A stretch of 64,000 bases of DNA from Paraglaciecola marina (GTDB lineage Bacteria; Pseudomonadota; Gammaproteobacteria; Enterobacterales; Alteromonadaceae), in the NCBI RefSeq assembly GCF_004360155.1, contig NZ_SAIS01000019.1, positions 27,011 to 91,010 on the forward strand, written 5' to 3'. Numbering within the stretch: position 1 is the stretch's first letter; each line of letters starts with the position of its first letter. Shown piece by piece: positions 55,534 through 64,000 of the stretch. The notes under the pieces were generated by a model that was not told the DNA's origin, searched no databases, and saw nothing but the letters and a program-made list of their open reading frames with translations. Both the position numbers and the translations under genes were made by a program.

Positions 55534-55573
55534 CTTAGGTAAATAACTGCAAAGCTTTAGTTATTTACCTAAG
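55534..55573. terminator. Bidirectional terminator between speA and the serine hydrolase gene
   Basis: CTTAGGTAAATAACT pairs with AGTTATTTACCTAAG, a 15-bp perfect stem with a 10-base loop. It serves both convergent genes. Confidence 0.85.
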
Positions 55574-55576
55574 AGC

Positions 55577-56719
55577 TTAATCTACATTCTTAGCCGTTAA
55601 TTGCAGACTCTCCAGGTGTTCAAAACAGCGAGCCCAAAAGTCGGGGGTAAACTCATTAATTAAATTCGATTCAGCATTCATTAACATCACATAGCCCACA
55701 CCAAACTCTGGCGAAAACGCCACATCAGCCCGATACCCTTTTACCCAACCACCATGATAATTTAATTTGTGGCCTTTAAATTCATAAACGCGCCAGCCCA
55801 AACCGTAATGCGCATCTGACAAATAATTGCGCCACTGACGTCTCCAAAGTTCCTTTTTACTTTTCACTCTTGGCTCTGTGACTTGTTCAATTAACTCAGG
55901 CGCGATTACCTTGGGCTCTTCACCTAACAAGGCTCGCATCCACACAATCATATCTTCAAGACTCGCATTCACCCCAGCCGCAGGAGAATAACGATAGTAA
56001 TCATCTCTTACTGAAGTAGAGCGCCATTTGTTCCTAGAAATAGCCACATGGGGCTTTGCCCATTTCTTTGAGCTAGTAAGGCCTTGCTTGCCAACACTCG
56101 CATTTGGCATACCTAAAGGTTCGATAATGGTTTGAGTTAATGCTTGCTTATATGAAGAGTGTTGCTGGGTAAAGTACTCATCAATCACAGCAAAAAGGGT
56201 ATTTTGGTAGGTATAGCATTTACCTGGTGAGCAAAGTGGCTCAAGGTCAGACAACATATTGAGCACTCGTTTTACCGAATAGTTAGCCTCAATCAAGTTA
56301 TCGTAAGCATTAGGTGTATACCCACTAGATTGGCCTACTACATGCTGCAATAACAGGGGGTTATTGGCACTATGGGAGAAGGGATAATCAGGTACTAAGC
56401 TTACTACCGGCATTTGCCAGCTAAGTTGCTTTTGTTCTACATACTTAGCCATTAACATAGACGTAAAGGTTTTCGATACCGATGCCAACCTAAATACAGT
56501 ATCGATATCAATTGCGGCACCCGATTTACTTTCGTTTCCATAAACAACAACCGAAGCGGGCCCACCTTTTTCAATGTATGCAAAGGCATAACCTGGCAAG
56601 TTCTTTACCTTAGCTTTACCCTGAATATCAGCAGCAAATTCTGTCAACCATTTATCTGCCGACCAAGCTGGACTGCAACCCCCAAAGGTAACAAGACATA
56701 AGCACACTAGCCTAAACAT
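55577..56719 (-). CDS. Exported serine hydrolase, beta-lactamase/DD-peptidase-like fold
   Basis: A 380-residue protein with a signal peptide (about 1-21, ending near SPAWSA; a Cys at 15 leaves a lipoprotein possible but the lipobox is poor). The class C-like motifs are SxxK at 80-83 (ASVSKTF), a YxN-type YTYQN near 168-172, and an HGGW near the C-terminus in place of KTG. These mark the serine beta-lactamase-like hydrolase family (esterases, DD-peptidases), whose substrate cannot be predicted. It is monocistronic. True AmpC activity is not implied. Confidence 0.86.
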   Translation of the reverse strand: MFRLVCLCLVTFGGCSPAWSADKWLTEFAADIQGKAKVKNLPGYAFAYIEKGGPASVVVYGNESKSGAAIDIDTVFRLASVSKTFTSMLMAKYVEQKQLSWQMPVVSLVPDYPFSHSANNPLLLQHVVGQSSGYTPNAYDNLIEANYSVKRVLNMLSDLEPLCSPGKCYTYQNTLFAVIDEYFTQQHSSYKQALTQTIIEPLGMPNASVGKQGLTSSKKWAKPHVAISRNKWRSTSVRDDYYRYSPAAGVNASLEDMIVWMRALLGEEPKVIAPELIEQVTEPRVKSKKELWRRQWRNYLSDAHYGLGWRVYEFKGHKLNYHGGWVKGYRADVAFSPEFGVGYVMLMNAESNLINEFTPDFWARCFEHLESLQLTAKNVD

Positions 56720-56966
56720 TATATGACCAAATAAAAACCATAACCCTCTTTACGCAACCTTATAAACCATGAACAACAATACGTTAGTACATAGACATCA
56801 TTTTTGTTATCCCATTATCCTCTGACTCTTATCCATGAATCAACCTACTTCAACAGCTAAGTTGTTACATTTAGTACAGAATAGAGTTCATATTCAGTTC
56901 CGATTTTGTCGTATTTTTATCAAAAAAGACATTACAATGACCAATCGAGTCTTGATTAAGAGTCCC

Positions 56967-58313
56967 ATGCAAACCAGTATTTATAAGCAAGCTAGAATCA
57001 CCCGAGACCCTAGATTTGATGGGGTGTTTTTTATTGCAGTTAAAACAACGCATATTTTTTGCCGATCTATATGCCCAGCAAACTTGCCACATGAAAAAAA
57101 TGTAGAGTATTTTCAACATGCTCAGCAAGCAATGAATCAGGGTTATAGGCCATGTTTACGATGCAGGCCAGATAGCGCTCCTCAGTCATATGCTTGGAAA
57201 GGAGTCGAAACCACAGTAAATAGAGCCATGAGACTGCTTAGAGAACATAATGACCTGACTATCAAAGATATTACTTTGAAATTGGGGATATCGGACCGTT
57301 ATTTACGACAACTATTTGCAAAGTACTTAGGGTTAAGTCCCAAACAATACCAAGTATTCAACAAAGTTTTGTTCGCAAAAAAATTAATACATGAAACTGC
57401 AATGAACATAGAAAACGTGGCCCATGCTAGTGGTTTTGCAAGCTCTCGGCGCCTGCAGCACAACTTCAAACAAATTACTGGTTTAACTCCCTTACAAATC
57501 AGAAAAAACAAGGTTAACCAAAATCAAAACCTTATTCTAAAGTTGCATTTTAGGCCGCCATTTAACTGGCACTATATACAAAATTTTTTACTAAAAAGAG
57601 CCATTGATGGATTAGAAACTGTTACCGCAGATAGCTATTCAAGAACCTTTTCAATTGACGGACTTAAAGGTTGGTTTACTGCAAACTATCAGCAAGGTGA
57701 AAACTATCTGACACTGGAGATAAACTTACCCAAGATTGAACACCTGAGTATCTTACTGAGTAATATCGAAAGAATATTCGACCTTAATGCAGACATATTG
57801 CAGATTCAACAGCAACTAATAAAAAGTGGCATTCCCAAGGATAAATTAATTGATGGAATACGATTACCTGGAGTTTGGGACACCTTTGAAGCAGGTTGCC
57901 GAGCAATACTCGGCCAACAAATATCAGTTAAGGCAGCTATTTCATTATTATCCCTGCTGACACAGACTTTGGGAGATAAAATAGCTGACAGATATTATTT
58001 TCCTACACCTCAAGCCATCAGTAAAAGCAATCTAGAGTTTTTGAAAATACCCAAGAGTCGCAAACAATGTTTGCAGGACTTTTGCGAATACTATGTTACT
58101 TACCCTAATCATTCTCCCGATGCATGGATACAAATTAAGGGTATTGGTCCTTGGACAATTTCTTACGCGAAGATGCGTGGTATGTCAGAGCCCAACATCT
58201 GGCCAGAAACCGATCTCATTATAAAGAAACAACTCGACAGATATAAAATTGACTCAACTTTATCTTCCCCTTGGCGCAGCTATTTAACTTTTCAACTTTG
58301 GAGCATGGCATGA
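56967..58313 (+). CDS. Ada-AlkA fusion: methyl-phosphotriester sensor/activator with 3-methyladenine glycosylase
   Basis: 449 residues from ATG 56967 (AAGAG upstream), because QARITRDPRFDGVFFIAVKT is the normal family N-terminus; longer in-frame starts at 56937 and 56835 exist. Cys 32, 36, 63 and 66 have the spacing of the Ada zinc cysteines (38, 42, 69, 72), so Cys32 would be the methyl acceptor. An AraC-type DNA-binding domain follows (about 80-175). The C-terminal AlkA domain has the helix-hairpin-helix IKGIGPWTISYAKMRG and catalytic Asp in WPETDLII (about 416). It removes alkylated bases and probably activates its own operon, which includes ogt. Confidence 0.9.
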   Translation: MQTSIYKQARITRDPRFDGVFFIAVKTTHIFCRSICPANLPHEKNVEYFQHAQQAMNQGYRPCLRCRPDSAPQSYAWKGVETTVNRAMRLLREHNDLTIKDITLKLGISDRYLRQLFAKYLGLSPKQYQVFNKVLFAKKLIHETAMNIENVAHASGFASSRRLQHNFKQITGLTPLQIRKNKVNQNQNLILKLHFRPPFNWHYIQNFLLKRAIDGLETVTADSYSRTFSIDGLKGWFTANYQQGENYLTLEINLPKIEHLSILLSNIERIFDLNADILQIQQQLIKSGIPKDKLIDGIRLPGVWDTFEAGCRAILGQQISVKAAISLLSLLTQTLGDKIADRYYFPTPQAISKSNLEFLKIPKSRKQCLQDFCEYYVTYPNHSPDAWIQIKGIGPWTISYAKMRGMSEPNIWPETDLIIKKQLDRYKIDSTLSSPWRSYLTFQLWSMA

Positions 58314-58780
58314 CTGAACAAAGTTTTATCCATTACCTAGAAACCACTTTAGGGATATTAGAAATACGTGCAGATGAAATAGGTATAACAGCAATTGGTT
58401 TTGTGGCTAAACCAGAATACGCTAATAATGGAAACCAACATACAGCGCTAGCGGTAACCCAACTGTCTGAATATTTAGCCGGAACCAGAACGCACTTTAC
58501 ACTAAGCCTTAACCTAAAAGGCACTAAGTTCCAACAGCAGGTATGGGCACAACTATTGAAAATACCCTTTGGCCAAACATGTAGTTATAAGGACATAGCT
58601 GAAAAGATTAACAACCCAAAAGCAGTCAGGGCCGTAGGGGCAGCAAATGGGCGTAACCCTATTACTATTATTGTGCCATGCCACCGAGTTATAGGTAGCA
58701 ACGGTAAACTCACCGGATATGCATGGGGCACCTCTATAAAATCAACGTTATTATCCTTAGAAAGTAACCTAGAACCTTAA
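58310..58780 (+). CDS. ogt: Methylated-DNA-protein-cysteine methyltransferase (Ogt)
   Basis: 156 residues from ATG 58310, which overlaps the stop of the Ada-AlkA gene (ATGA) and has GGAG six bases upstream. The DNA-binding part reads FQQQVWAQLLKIPFGQTCSY and the active site is VPCHRVIG with Cys at about 124; the asparagine-hinge region NPKAVRAVGAANGRNP is intact. It removes O6-methylguanine by suicide transfer. Together with the preceding gene it reconstitutes all Ada/AlkA functions, a small adaptive-response operon. Confidence 0.92.
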   Translation: MTEQSFIHYLETTLGILEIRADEIGITAIGFVAKPEYANNGNQHTALAVTQLSEYLAGTRTHFTLSLNLKGTKFQQQVWAQLLKIPFGQTCSYKDIAEKINNPKAVRAVGAANGRNPITIIVPCHRVIGSNGKLTGYAWGTSIKSTLLSLESNLEP

Positions 58781-58869
58781 GTTGAGTACAAACCGCAAAT
58801 AAATCACAAGACAAGGCAGCCATAGTTTCGTTATGCTTAAACAGGTAACGTCTTGTATCGCACTCAACT
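58780..58869. repeat. 90-bp nested inverted repeat between ogt and the EamA gene
   Basis: AGTTGAGT (58780-58787) pairs with ACTCAACT (58862-58869). Inside, ACAAGAC (58806-58812) pairs with GTCTTGT (58850-58856), and a short CATA/TATG lies near the centre. The left edge touches the ogt stop codon. It could be a structured RNA, a terminator variant or a non-autonomous dispersed repeat (MITE/REP-like). Only one copy is in this window. Confidence 0.55.
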
Positions 58870-58912
58870 AATAAATTAACACACCAAAGCCCTATCAAAG
58901 GAAAGATACGCT

Positions 58913-59797
58913 ATGCCCTTTAAATATTTCTGCGAGCTCGTTTTACTGTCGGCATTATGGGGCGGCTCATTTTTGTTTATGCGAACCACAGTTGAAGAAT
59001 TTGGCCCAGTAATGTTAGTGACATTAAGGGTTGGTATAGCAGGTTTGGTTTTACTACCATTATTGTTATTTAAAAGATTAGGTAGAGAATTAGTAGAGAA
59101 TTGGCGGCCCATCATGTTTGTTGGTATCACCAACAACGCGATTCCTTACTTTTTGTTTAGTTATAGCACTATTTACTTAAGTGCTGGGTATGCGTCGGTA
59201 TTGAATGCCACGGCTCCAATGTTTGCCGCCATCATTGCCTTTTTTTGGTTAAAAGATAAATTGGCCCCAATGGCCTTGATAGGTTTATTAATAGGTTTTT
59301 TGGGGGTGTTTGTACTGAGTATGGCCAAGCTAGTCCTGCAAACTGAAAATACATTTCAAGCCATATTTGCGGCTCTTGTAGCAACTTTTTTCTATGGCCT
59401 TGCGGCGTGTTTTACTAAGCGTTCATTGCAAGGAGTCAAGCCTTTAACGGTAGCGGCAGGCAGCCTAATGTTTGCCACTGTATTTTTATTACCCATAAGC
59501 CTTTTTTACTTACCTACAACAACCCCAAGTATAGATAGCTGGCTTAGTGTCTTGGTTTTAGGAGCGTGTTCAACTGGCTTTGCTGCCTTGCTATTTTTCA
59601 GGTTAATTGCAAATGTAGGCGCCTACAAAGCAATTACAGTGACTTACCTTGTGCCTGTATTTGGCATTATTTGGGGCATGATTTTCTTAAGGGAGCAATT
59701 AACTGTCAATATGTGGATTGGTGCAGCTATGGTTTTAATTGGTGTTGCTCTCACCACAGGAGTGTTCAGAAGACGGCTGATACCAAAACTAGGATGA
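58913..59797 (+). CDS. EamA/DMT-superfamily permease
   Basis: A 294-residue protein with ten predicted helices in two EamA repeats (about 1-135 and 150-290). ALWGGSFLFMRTTVEEFGPV at the N-terminus and the repeat-two motif LVPVFGIIWGMIFLREQLTV are typical of the drug/metabolite transporter superfamily (RhaT-like). It exports or imports small metabolites; substrate not predictable. Its last nine bases overlap the convergent GGDEF gene. Confidence 0.9.
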   Translation: MPFKYFCELVLLSALWGGSFLFMRTTVEEFGPVMLVTLRVGIAGLVLLPLLLFKRLGRELVENWRPIMFVGITNNAIPYFLFSYSTIYLSAGYASVLNATAPMFAAIIAFFWLKDKLAPMALIGLLIGFLGVFVLSMAKLVLQTENTFQAIFAALVATFFYGLAACFTKRSLQGVKPLTVAAGSLMFATVFLLPISLFYLPTTTPSIDSWLSVLVLGACSTGFAALLFFRLIANVGAYKAITVTYLVPVFGIIWGMIFLREQLTVNMWIGAAMVLIGVALTTGVFRRRLIPKLG

Positions 59798-61213
59798 CTC
59801 AATCAATTTAGTTCTAACTAAGTTTCGACCATCTCTTTTAGCTAAAAATAAAGCATCATCAGCCGCCGCCATAACTTCAGACATACTCCGCGTTATAGCG
59901 GTATAGGAAATACCAAAACTAGCCGTAATCTGAATAGATGTAGTACCGGTTGTAATTGTCATACCTGCTAATTTTTTACACAACTTTTGACATAACTCAG
60001 CTGCTTCATGGGGCCCTGTTTCTGGTAACAATAGAATAAACTCTTGGCCACTCCAACGTCCTAAAATGTCGGTATCCCGAATTTCGTTCTGTAACATACT
60101 CGCAATTTGCCGCAATACAATATCCCCAGCTTTTCTGCCATGAGTATCATTTATAGGTTTAAAATTGTCTAAATCAATTAATACTAAACTCACTGGTTTA
60201 TTCTCATACATCACTTCTTCAAACTTCAAAGTTAAATGACTGCGGTTAGGTAACTCTGTGAGAATGTCTATTTGCTTATTTCTTTGCATATCTTTTTTGA
60301 AATAATATAAAAGGTTATATATCAAAATAAATAAGCCAAAAATGATAGCTAGCAGGGTCACTATACTAATTATAAACCCTCGACTAATCTCAGTTTGTCT
60401 CGCTTGTAGTGGCGTTATAATATACATAGTCCAGTCAAATGGTTGAATATTAAGCTCTGCTATCAGTGCCTCGTGTCCATTGATGGGTAACAATAAGTTA
60501 TTCAAAGAAGATTCTTTTTGGTGCGGCGCTAAGTCTTGAAACCAAGAGAGGTCAGTGAGGTTTTTAAAGGTAACCCCTTTGATAAGTAACTCCGGATCTG
60601 AGGTGAGAGTGATATCTTTATTTTGATCAACAAAAATGAAGTCATAGCCATAGGTTTTTTTATATTCACTGAACACTTCAGTAAATGCTTTGAGGCTTTT
60701 TCCTACGCCAAACACCCCTAAAAAATTATTGTCTGCATCATATATTTTTAAGTCAATATAGAATTGCGGGTTTTGCCATTGTCCAATATCAGCCATGGCA
60801 TTTTCAGGCTGTGCTTTATAAGAGAAGTACCAATTAACTTTTCCCTCAATCAGCTCTATCTGCTGTCTCTCCGAATTATATTGTTTACGACTAATATCAC
60901 TCGCTATAAAGAAGTTTAAATTGAACTCTCTGTTTAATCTTTCTAGGGTTAAAAATATTTGTTCTTCGTTTTGTTCTGGTCGTTTCATTAGTTCTATCAA
61001 TTCTTTAGCTTTCGCCAAAGTTTGGGCAATATGCAAAGGTTGCATAAGTTGTTCAACAACGAGTTGAAAGGCCGGAGAGTTAGATTGCTGTTGGGCACGA
61101 CTTTGCTCAGCGACAATCTTAGAGATACTAATGTGGGTTAGAGTGACAATGGCGATAACCACTACAGCGAACAGTAGTAAAAAACTTCTATGTAGAGTAC
61201 GGAAAATATTCAC
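59789..61213 (-). CDS. Membrane GGDEF protein with Cache-type sensor and degenerate SGQEF motif
   Basis: A 474-residue protein. TM1 about 10-30, a periplasmic dCache-like domain (about 35-275, including WYFSYKAQPENAMADIGQWQ), TM2 about 278-302, then a GGDEF domain. The active site reads SGQEF (388-392) instead of GGDEF/GGEEF, and an allosteric RxxD site is present (RDTD, 379-382). DLDNFKPINDTHGRKAGD has Arg in place of the usual His. Loss of the acidic residue that contacts metal suggests weak or no cyclase activity; the intact I-site suggests c-di-GMP binding instead. It is a single gene overlapping eamA's end. Confidence 0.87.
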   Translation of the reverse strand: MNIFRTLHRSFLLLFAVVVIAIVTLTHISISKIVAEQSRAQQQSNSPAFQLVVEQLMQPLHIAQTLAKAKELIELMKRPEQNEEQIFLTLERLNREFNLNFFIASDISRKQYNSERQQIELIEGKVNWYFSYKAQPENAMADIGQWQNPQFYIDLKIYDADNNFLGVFGVGKSLKAFTEVFSEYKKTYGYDFIFVDQNKDITLTSDPELLIKGVTFKNLTDLSWFQDLAPHQKESSLNNLLLPINGHEALIAELNIQPFDWTMYIITPLQARQTEISRGFIISIVTLLAIIFGLFILIYNLLYYFKKDMQRNKQIDILTELPNRSHLTLKFEEVMYENKPVSLVLIDLDNFKPINDTHGRKAGDIVLRQIASMLQNEIRDTDILGRWSGQEFILLLPETGPHEAAELCQKLCKKLAGMTITTGTTSIQITASFGISYTAITRSMSEVMAAADDALFLAKRDGRNLVRTKLIESS

Positions 61214-61466
61214 TATAGCCTTGTTCCATTGAAAGTTTCAATCATTGATACTAATTGCAATGATAACTGAAAAAAACCTTTTGAGTCATTATAAGGTAAC
61301 AATTATTTTTTCATTCACTTAAGGGCTTGATTGTTTAAATCATATATCCAACCTTAATGCTCACTCATTCGAGAAATTGCATTTTGAACTACTGACACTG
61401 TATTGGCTTATAAGTAGAATAACCCTATCATAAAGATCACCAGACCCAATATTTATAGGAAGACAT

Positions 61467-62825
61467 ATGGCATTTTCGGTAGTTGTATTAGCTGCAGGTA
61501 AAGGCACTCGAATGAAATCCAGCTTGCCAAAAGTGTTACACCCGATTGGTGGTAAAGCCATGGTGCAGCACATAATTGATACAGTAAACGAATTAGGTGC
61601 TACCAATATCCATTTGGTCTACGGCCACGGTGCTGAGCAACTTAAAGCCCAACTAAGTCATAACAAGCTATCTTGGTGTTTACAAGCCGAACAGCTGGGT
61701 ACAGGCCACGCAGTTCAGCAGGCAGCCCCCTATATTTCAGATGAAGAAGATGTGCTAATTTTGGTAGGTGATGCGCCGCTTATAAAGCCAAGCACTTTAC
61801 AGCAACTCATCAGCATTAAACAAAAGGCAGATCTTGCTCTATTAACCGTGCATTTAGAAAACCCAACTGGCATGGGTAGAATTATCCGAGAAGGGGAGCA
61901 AGTCACCGCAATCGTTGAACACAAAGATGCCAGCGAAGCACAAAAACAAATAACAGAAATCAATACCGGCATGATGATCATGGCAGGCAGTGATTTAAAA
62001 CGTTGGTTAAGTAATCTCAATAGTAATAATGCTCAAGGTGAATTTTACCTGACAGATGTAATTGCAATGGCGGCCGCGGAAGGTAAAACCATTAAAGCGT
62101 CACACCCAAGTTCGGCGATAGAAGTTGAAGGCATTAATAACCGTATGCAACTGGCAAACATAGAGCGTGCCTTTCAATTCGAACAAGCCCAACAGATTAT
62201 GGCGAAAGGGGTAAGCTTAGCTGACCCCCATAGGTTTGACTTACGAGGCGAACTAACCCTAGGTCAAGACATAAATATTGACATCAATGCTGTCATTAAA
62301 GGTAAGGTATCTATTGGCTCTAATGTCAATATTGGCCCCAATTGTGTACTCATTGATTGTGAAATTGCTAATGGCGCTTGCATAGAAGCAAACTCTATTA
62401 TTGAACAAGCTCAAGTAGGTGAAAACTGCAGTGTTGGACCTTTTGCTAGATTACGACCAGGCGCAGTAATGGCTGAAAAATCTAAAGTAGGTAATTTTGT
62501 GGAAATGAAAAAAACGACTTTAGGTAAGGGCTCTAAAGCCAACCACTTTACATATTTAGGTGACACACAAGTAGGTGAAGGTGCCAATATTGGCGCTGGC
62601 ACAATTACTTGTAATTATGATGGCGTGAATAAATTTAAAACCATTATAGGTGATGGTGCATTTGTAGGCTCTAACAGCTCTTTGGTGGCCCCTGCAAACA
62701 TAGGTAAAAACGCCACAGTTGGAGCAGGTTCAGTCATAACCAAAGAAGTAGCAGATAATGAGCTAGCTCTTTCTAGAGCTAAACAAAGAAACCTTAGTAA
62801 TTGGGAAAGGCCCATAAAAAAATAA
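61467..62825 (+). CDS. glmU: Bifunctional N-acetylglucosamine-1-phosphate uridyltransferase / glucosamine-1-phosphate acetyltransferase
   Basis: A 452-residue protein of normal length. The N-terminal pyrophosphorylase has [20 protein letters not shown] (8-27), GDAPLI and NTGMM. The C-terminal left-handed beta-helix has hexapeptide repeats, with [20 protein letters not shown] and [15 protein letters not shown] carrying the acetyltransferase residues. It makes UDP-GlcNAc for peptidoglycan and LPS. AGGAAG precedes the ATG. In many gammaproteobacteria glmU follows the atp operon; here it follows a GGDEF gene on the other strand, and glmS is not adjacent. Confidence 0.96.
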   Translation: MAFSVVVLAAGKGTRMKSSLPKVLHPIGGKAMVQHIIDTVNELGATNIHLVYGHGAEQLKAQLSHNKLSWCLQAEQLGTGHAVQQAAPYISDEEDVLILVGDAPLIKPSTLQQLISIKQKADLALLTVHLENPTGMGRIIREGEQVTAIVEHKDASEAQKQITEINTGMMIMAGSDLKRWLSNLNSNNAQGEFYLTDVIAMAAAEGKTIKASHPSSAIEVEGINNRMQLANIERAFQFEQAQQIMAKGVSLADPHRFDLRGELTLGQDINIDINAVIKGKVSIGSNVNIGPNCVLIDCEIANGACIEANSIIEQAQVGENCSVGPFARLRPGAVMAEKSKVGNFVEMKKTTLGKGSKANHFTYLGDTQVGEGANIGAGTITCNYDGVNKFKTIIGDGAFVGSNSSLVAPANIGKNATVGAGSVITKEVADNELALSRAKQRNLSNWERPIKK

Positions 62826-62846
62826 CTATCAAATGATAGTCACAAT

Positions 62847-62878
62847 ACCTAGGTTGACCTTTAAGATTAAACCTAGGT
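62847..62878 (+). terminator. Rho-independent terminator after glmU
   Basis: ACCTAGGTT pairs with AACCTAGGT across a 14-base loop, followed by TTTC. Confidence 0.8.
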
Positions 62879-63204
62879 TTTCATACTTTAAGCATGCTAA
62901 CGAAACAACGCCAGTCTTCTAACTGAATATTTTTTACCGTGACAGCACTGCTATTCACTTAGGAGTCTGATATTGCATCTACGAGTTTACAACGCATAGG
63001 CCAAATACGCCCAACAGTTACCTTAATTCAATAGTGCACTTTCTGTATAAATCTTATAGTTTTATGAATCTTTGATTTAAATAGAAAACCACTTTGTTAG
63101 TAAGGCAGTTATAGCACCGCTAAATACTCTGAACTTTAAATGGAGCTTAGTAGATGGTTGGAAGGAGCAATTAGTAAGGGTGTGGTTGCTGAGTTGAAAT
63201 TAAA

Positions 63205-63234
63205 AAAATGCCGCTTAGTAATAAGCGGCATTTT
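63205..63234 (-). terminator. Rho-independent terminator of the tandem-repeat protein gene
   Basis: AAAATGCCGCTTA pairs with TAAGCGGCATTTT around GTAA, a 13-bp stem. On the minus strand it runs into seven T residues. Confidence 0.9.
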
Positions 63235-63262
63235 AAGCATAGTATCTAAGATTACTAGATGA

Positions 63263-64000
63263 TTAATCTTCTATAACAGTTGCTTCAGCAGAGCTTGAAT
63301 AAGTAGTACTTAAATCATCACCTACTGCATAACCCGTATCGAAGTCTTCAGATAGAACTGCCGTATCTGTTGCATCAGCAATCACGATGTCATCAGCTAA
63401 CAACTCTTTTGCTGACTCTTTCGAAGAACTACCAATACGGATTTGATAGGTTTCTGTTGCTGTACCTGTATTGATTGCAACATAAGGGCCATAGAAGGTT
63501 GTTCCGCCATCAATTGATAGGGAGTAACCTGTTGCAGTCCAATCAATCACTACATCTATCTCTGTATCATCAGCATAGGTTAAACCTTCAATGGTTTGTT
63601 GAGATTTAGATGCATCACGATATTTAACCGCGCCACTACTAAACACAATTTCACCGGTTAGGTTATCTGAAGAAGCAGAGCCACCGTAAACACTAATGTA
63701 AGCGGTATTATCTTCATCCACATCTGGTGTAGCTGTAAAGCCACTAATCGCTTGTATTTTGATTGTGGTTGAAATTGAACCTTCATCAAGTGCTGCCGTT
63801 GTTAGGCGTAATTCAGCATCAGCATCTGTTGTTGTGTCAGCCATTCTTGCTACAAGGTTTGTACCCGTTTCGCCAGTACTAGCTCCATCAATAAGACTAA
63901 CGGTAGCTTCAGCAGAGCTTGAATAGGTTGAGCTTAAATCATCGCCTTCAGCATAACTTTCGAAGTCTTCAGATAGAACTGCCGTATCTGTTGCATCAGC
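63263..64000 (-). CDS. Secreted tandem-repeat protein, C-terminal part (5' end beyond window)
   Basis: The frame is open from the right edge of the window to TAA at 63263-63265 (245 codons); an internal ATG at 63842-63844 is not the start, because the upstream part repeats the downstream part. ADATDTAVLSEDF followed by YAEGDDLSSTYSSSAEATV recurs near the C-terminus as ADATDTAVLSEDF and VGDDLSTTYSSSAEATV. The period is 207 residues, and 40 bases (63340-63379 and 63961-64000) are identical. The repeat is acidic, rich in Ser, Thr and Asp, and beta-rich (TGYSLSIDGGTTFYGPYV, LLADDIVIADATD), resembling LamG or carbohydrate-binding jelly-roll domains of secreted polysaccharide enzymes or adhesins. 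The catalytic part, if any, is outside. Confidence 0.83.
   Translation of the reverse strand, partial: ADATDTAVLSEDFESYAEGDDLSSTYSSSAEATVSLIDGASTGETGTNLVARMADTTTDADAELRLTTAALDEGSISTTIKIQAISGFTATPDVDEDNTAYISVYGGSASSDNLTGEIVFSSGAVKYRDASKSQQTIEGLTYADDTEIDVVIDWTATGYSLSIDGGTTFYGPYVAINTGTATETYQIRIGSSSKESAKELLADDIVIADATDTAVLSEDFDTGYAVGDDLSTTYSSSAEATVIED

Larger units (their letters stand above)
62826..63262. other. Intergenic region (437 bp) between glmU and the repeat protein
   Basis: Holds a small inverted repeat ACTATC/GATAGT just after glmU (62824-62839), the glmU terminator and the terminator of the minus-strand repeat gene. No reading frame with a ribosome binding site was seen between them. 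Confidence 0.65.

Noticed and set aside
55577..56719. AmpC-type beta-lactamase resistance gene
   Set aside because: The fold motifs are shared by many esterases and peptidases; the KTG box is replaced by HGG, so no resistance function can be claimed.
58780..58869. Integron attC site
   Set aside because: The outer arms fit GTTRRRY and RYYYAAC, but they occur in the opposite order to an attC site, and no integrase or cassette-like arrangement is present.

Overview
The window is bacterial chromosome from a marine gammaproteobacterium, most likely of the Alteromonadales (Alteromonadaceae-like). Support comes from the gene content: several TonB-dependent receptors, a HugZ-type heme utilisation locus, an SO_0444-type Cu/Zn permease, a FadL porin, SpeA, MgtE, many GGDEF proteins and a secreted repeat protein. 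DNA is moderately AT-rich, genes are dense, and Shine-Dalgarno sites of the AGGA/GGAG type are clear. I see no rRNA, tRNA, CRISPR array, transposase, integrase or phage gene, so this looks like core chromosome with accessory patches. The genus cannot be fixed from the sequence alone.

Layout. 1-5.3 kb: small-molecule oxidoreductases (quinone oxidoreductase-like, a luciferase-like monooxygenase with a disrupted 3' end, an SDR), two LysR regulators and a class III aminotransferase. 5.5-11.2 kb: one tight operon of an ABC ATPase, two DUF3526-type permeases and a TonB-dependent siderophore-type receptor, with palindromes at its promoter and a perfect terminator. 11.2-15.2 kb: a YHYH lipoprotein with a small Cys protein, then a Cys-rich exported peptide followed by a His-rich TonB receptor, suggesting metal handling. 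16-22.8 kb: a heme locus (receptor, HmuY-like lipoprotein, HmuTUV-like ABC importer, HugZ-like heme degradation protein). 23-31 kb: a complete RND tripartite pump followed by its likely two-component system, with 11-bp direct repeats upstream of the pump.

31-35 kb: an amidohydrolase of the adenosine/adenine deaminase family with an unusual active-site segment, and an AraC regulator divergent from an ExaC-type aldehyde dehydrogenase. 35-38.9 kb: a very large membrane regulator (winged helix + STAND ATPase + TM + TPR) and a small unknown partner. 39-42.8 kb: PAS-GGDEF, FKBP isomerase, a STAS-like protein and FadL. 43-46.5 kb: an ABC exporter pair, then a zinc-type MerR regulator with the Cu/Zn permease behind a textbook 20-bp-spacer MerR promoter. 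47-52 kb: an exported-sensor GGDEF, a yeast-Fcy1-like cytosine deaminase, a small XRE regulator and an unrecognised two-gene membrane/GNAT-like operon. 52-59.8 kb: MgtE, SpeA, a serine hydrolase, an Ada-AlkA fusion overlapping Ogt (alkylation repair), and an EamA permease. 59.8-64 kb: a GGDEF protein with a degenerate SGQEF site, GlmU, and the 3' end of a secreted tandem-repeat protein that runs off the window.

The best candidates for under-described biology are the ABC/DUF3526/TonB operon, the 49.8-51.9 kb membrane/GNAT-like pair, the STAND regulator with its small neighbour, and the deaminase lacking the canonical HxGE motif.
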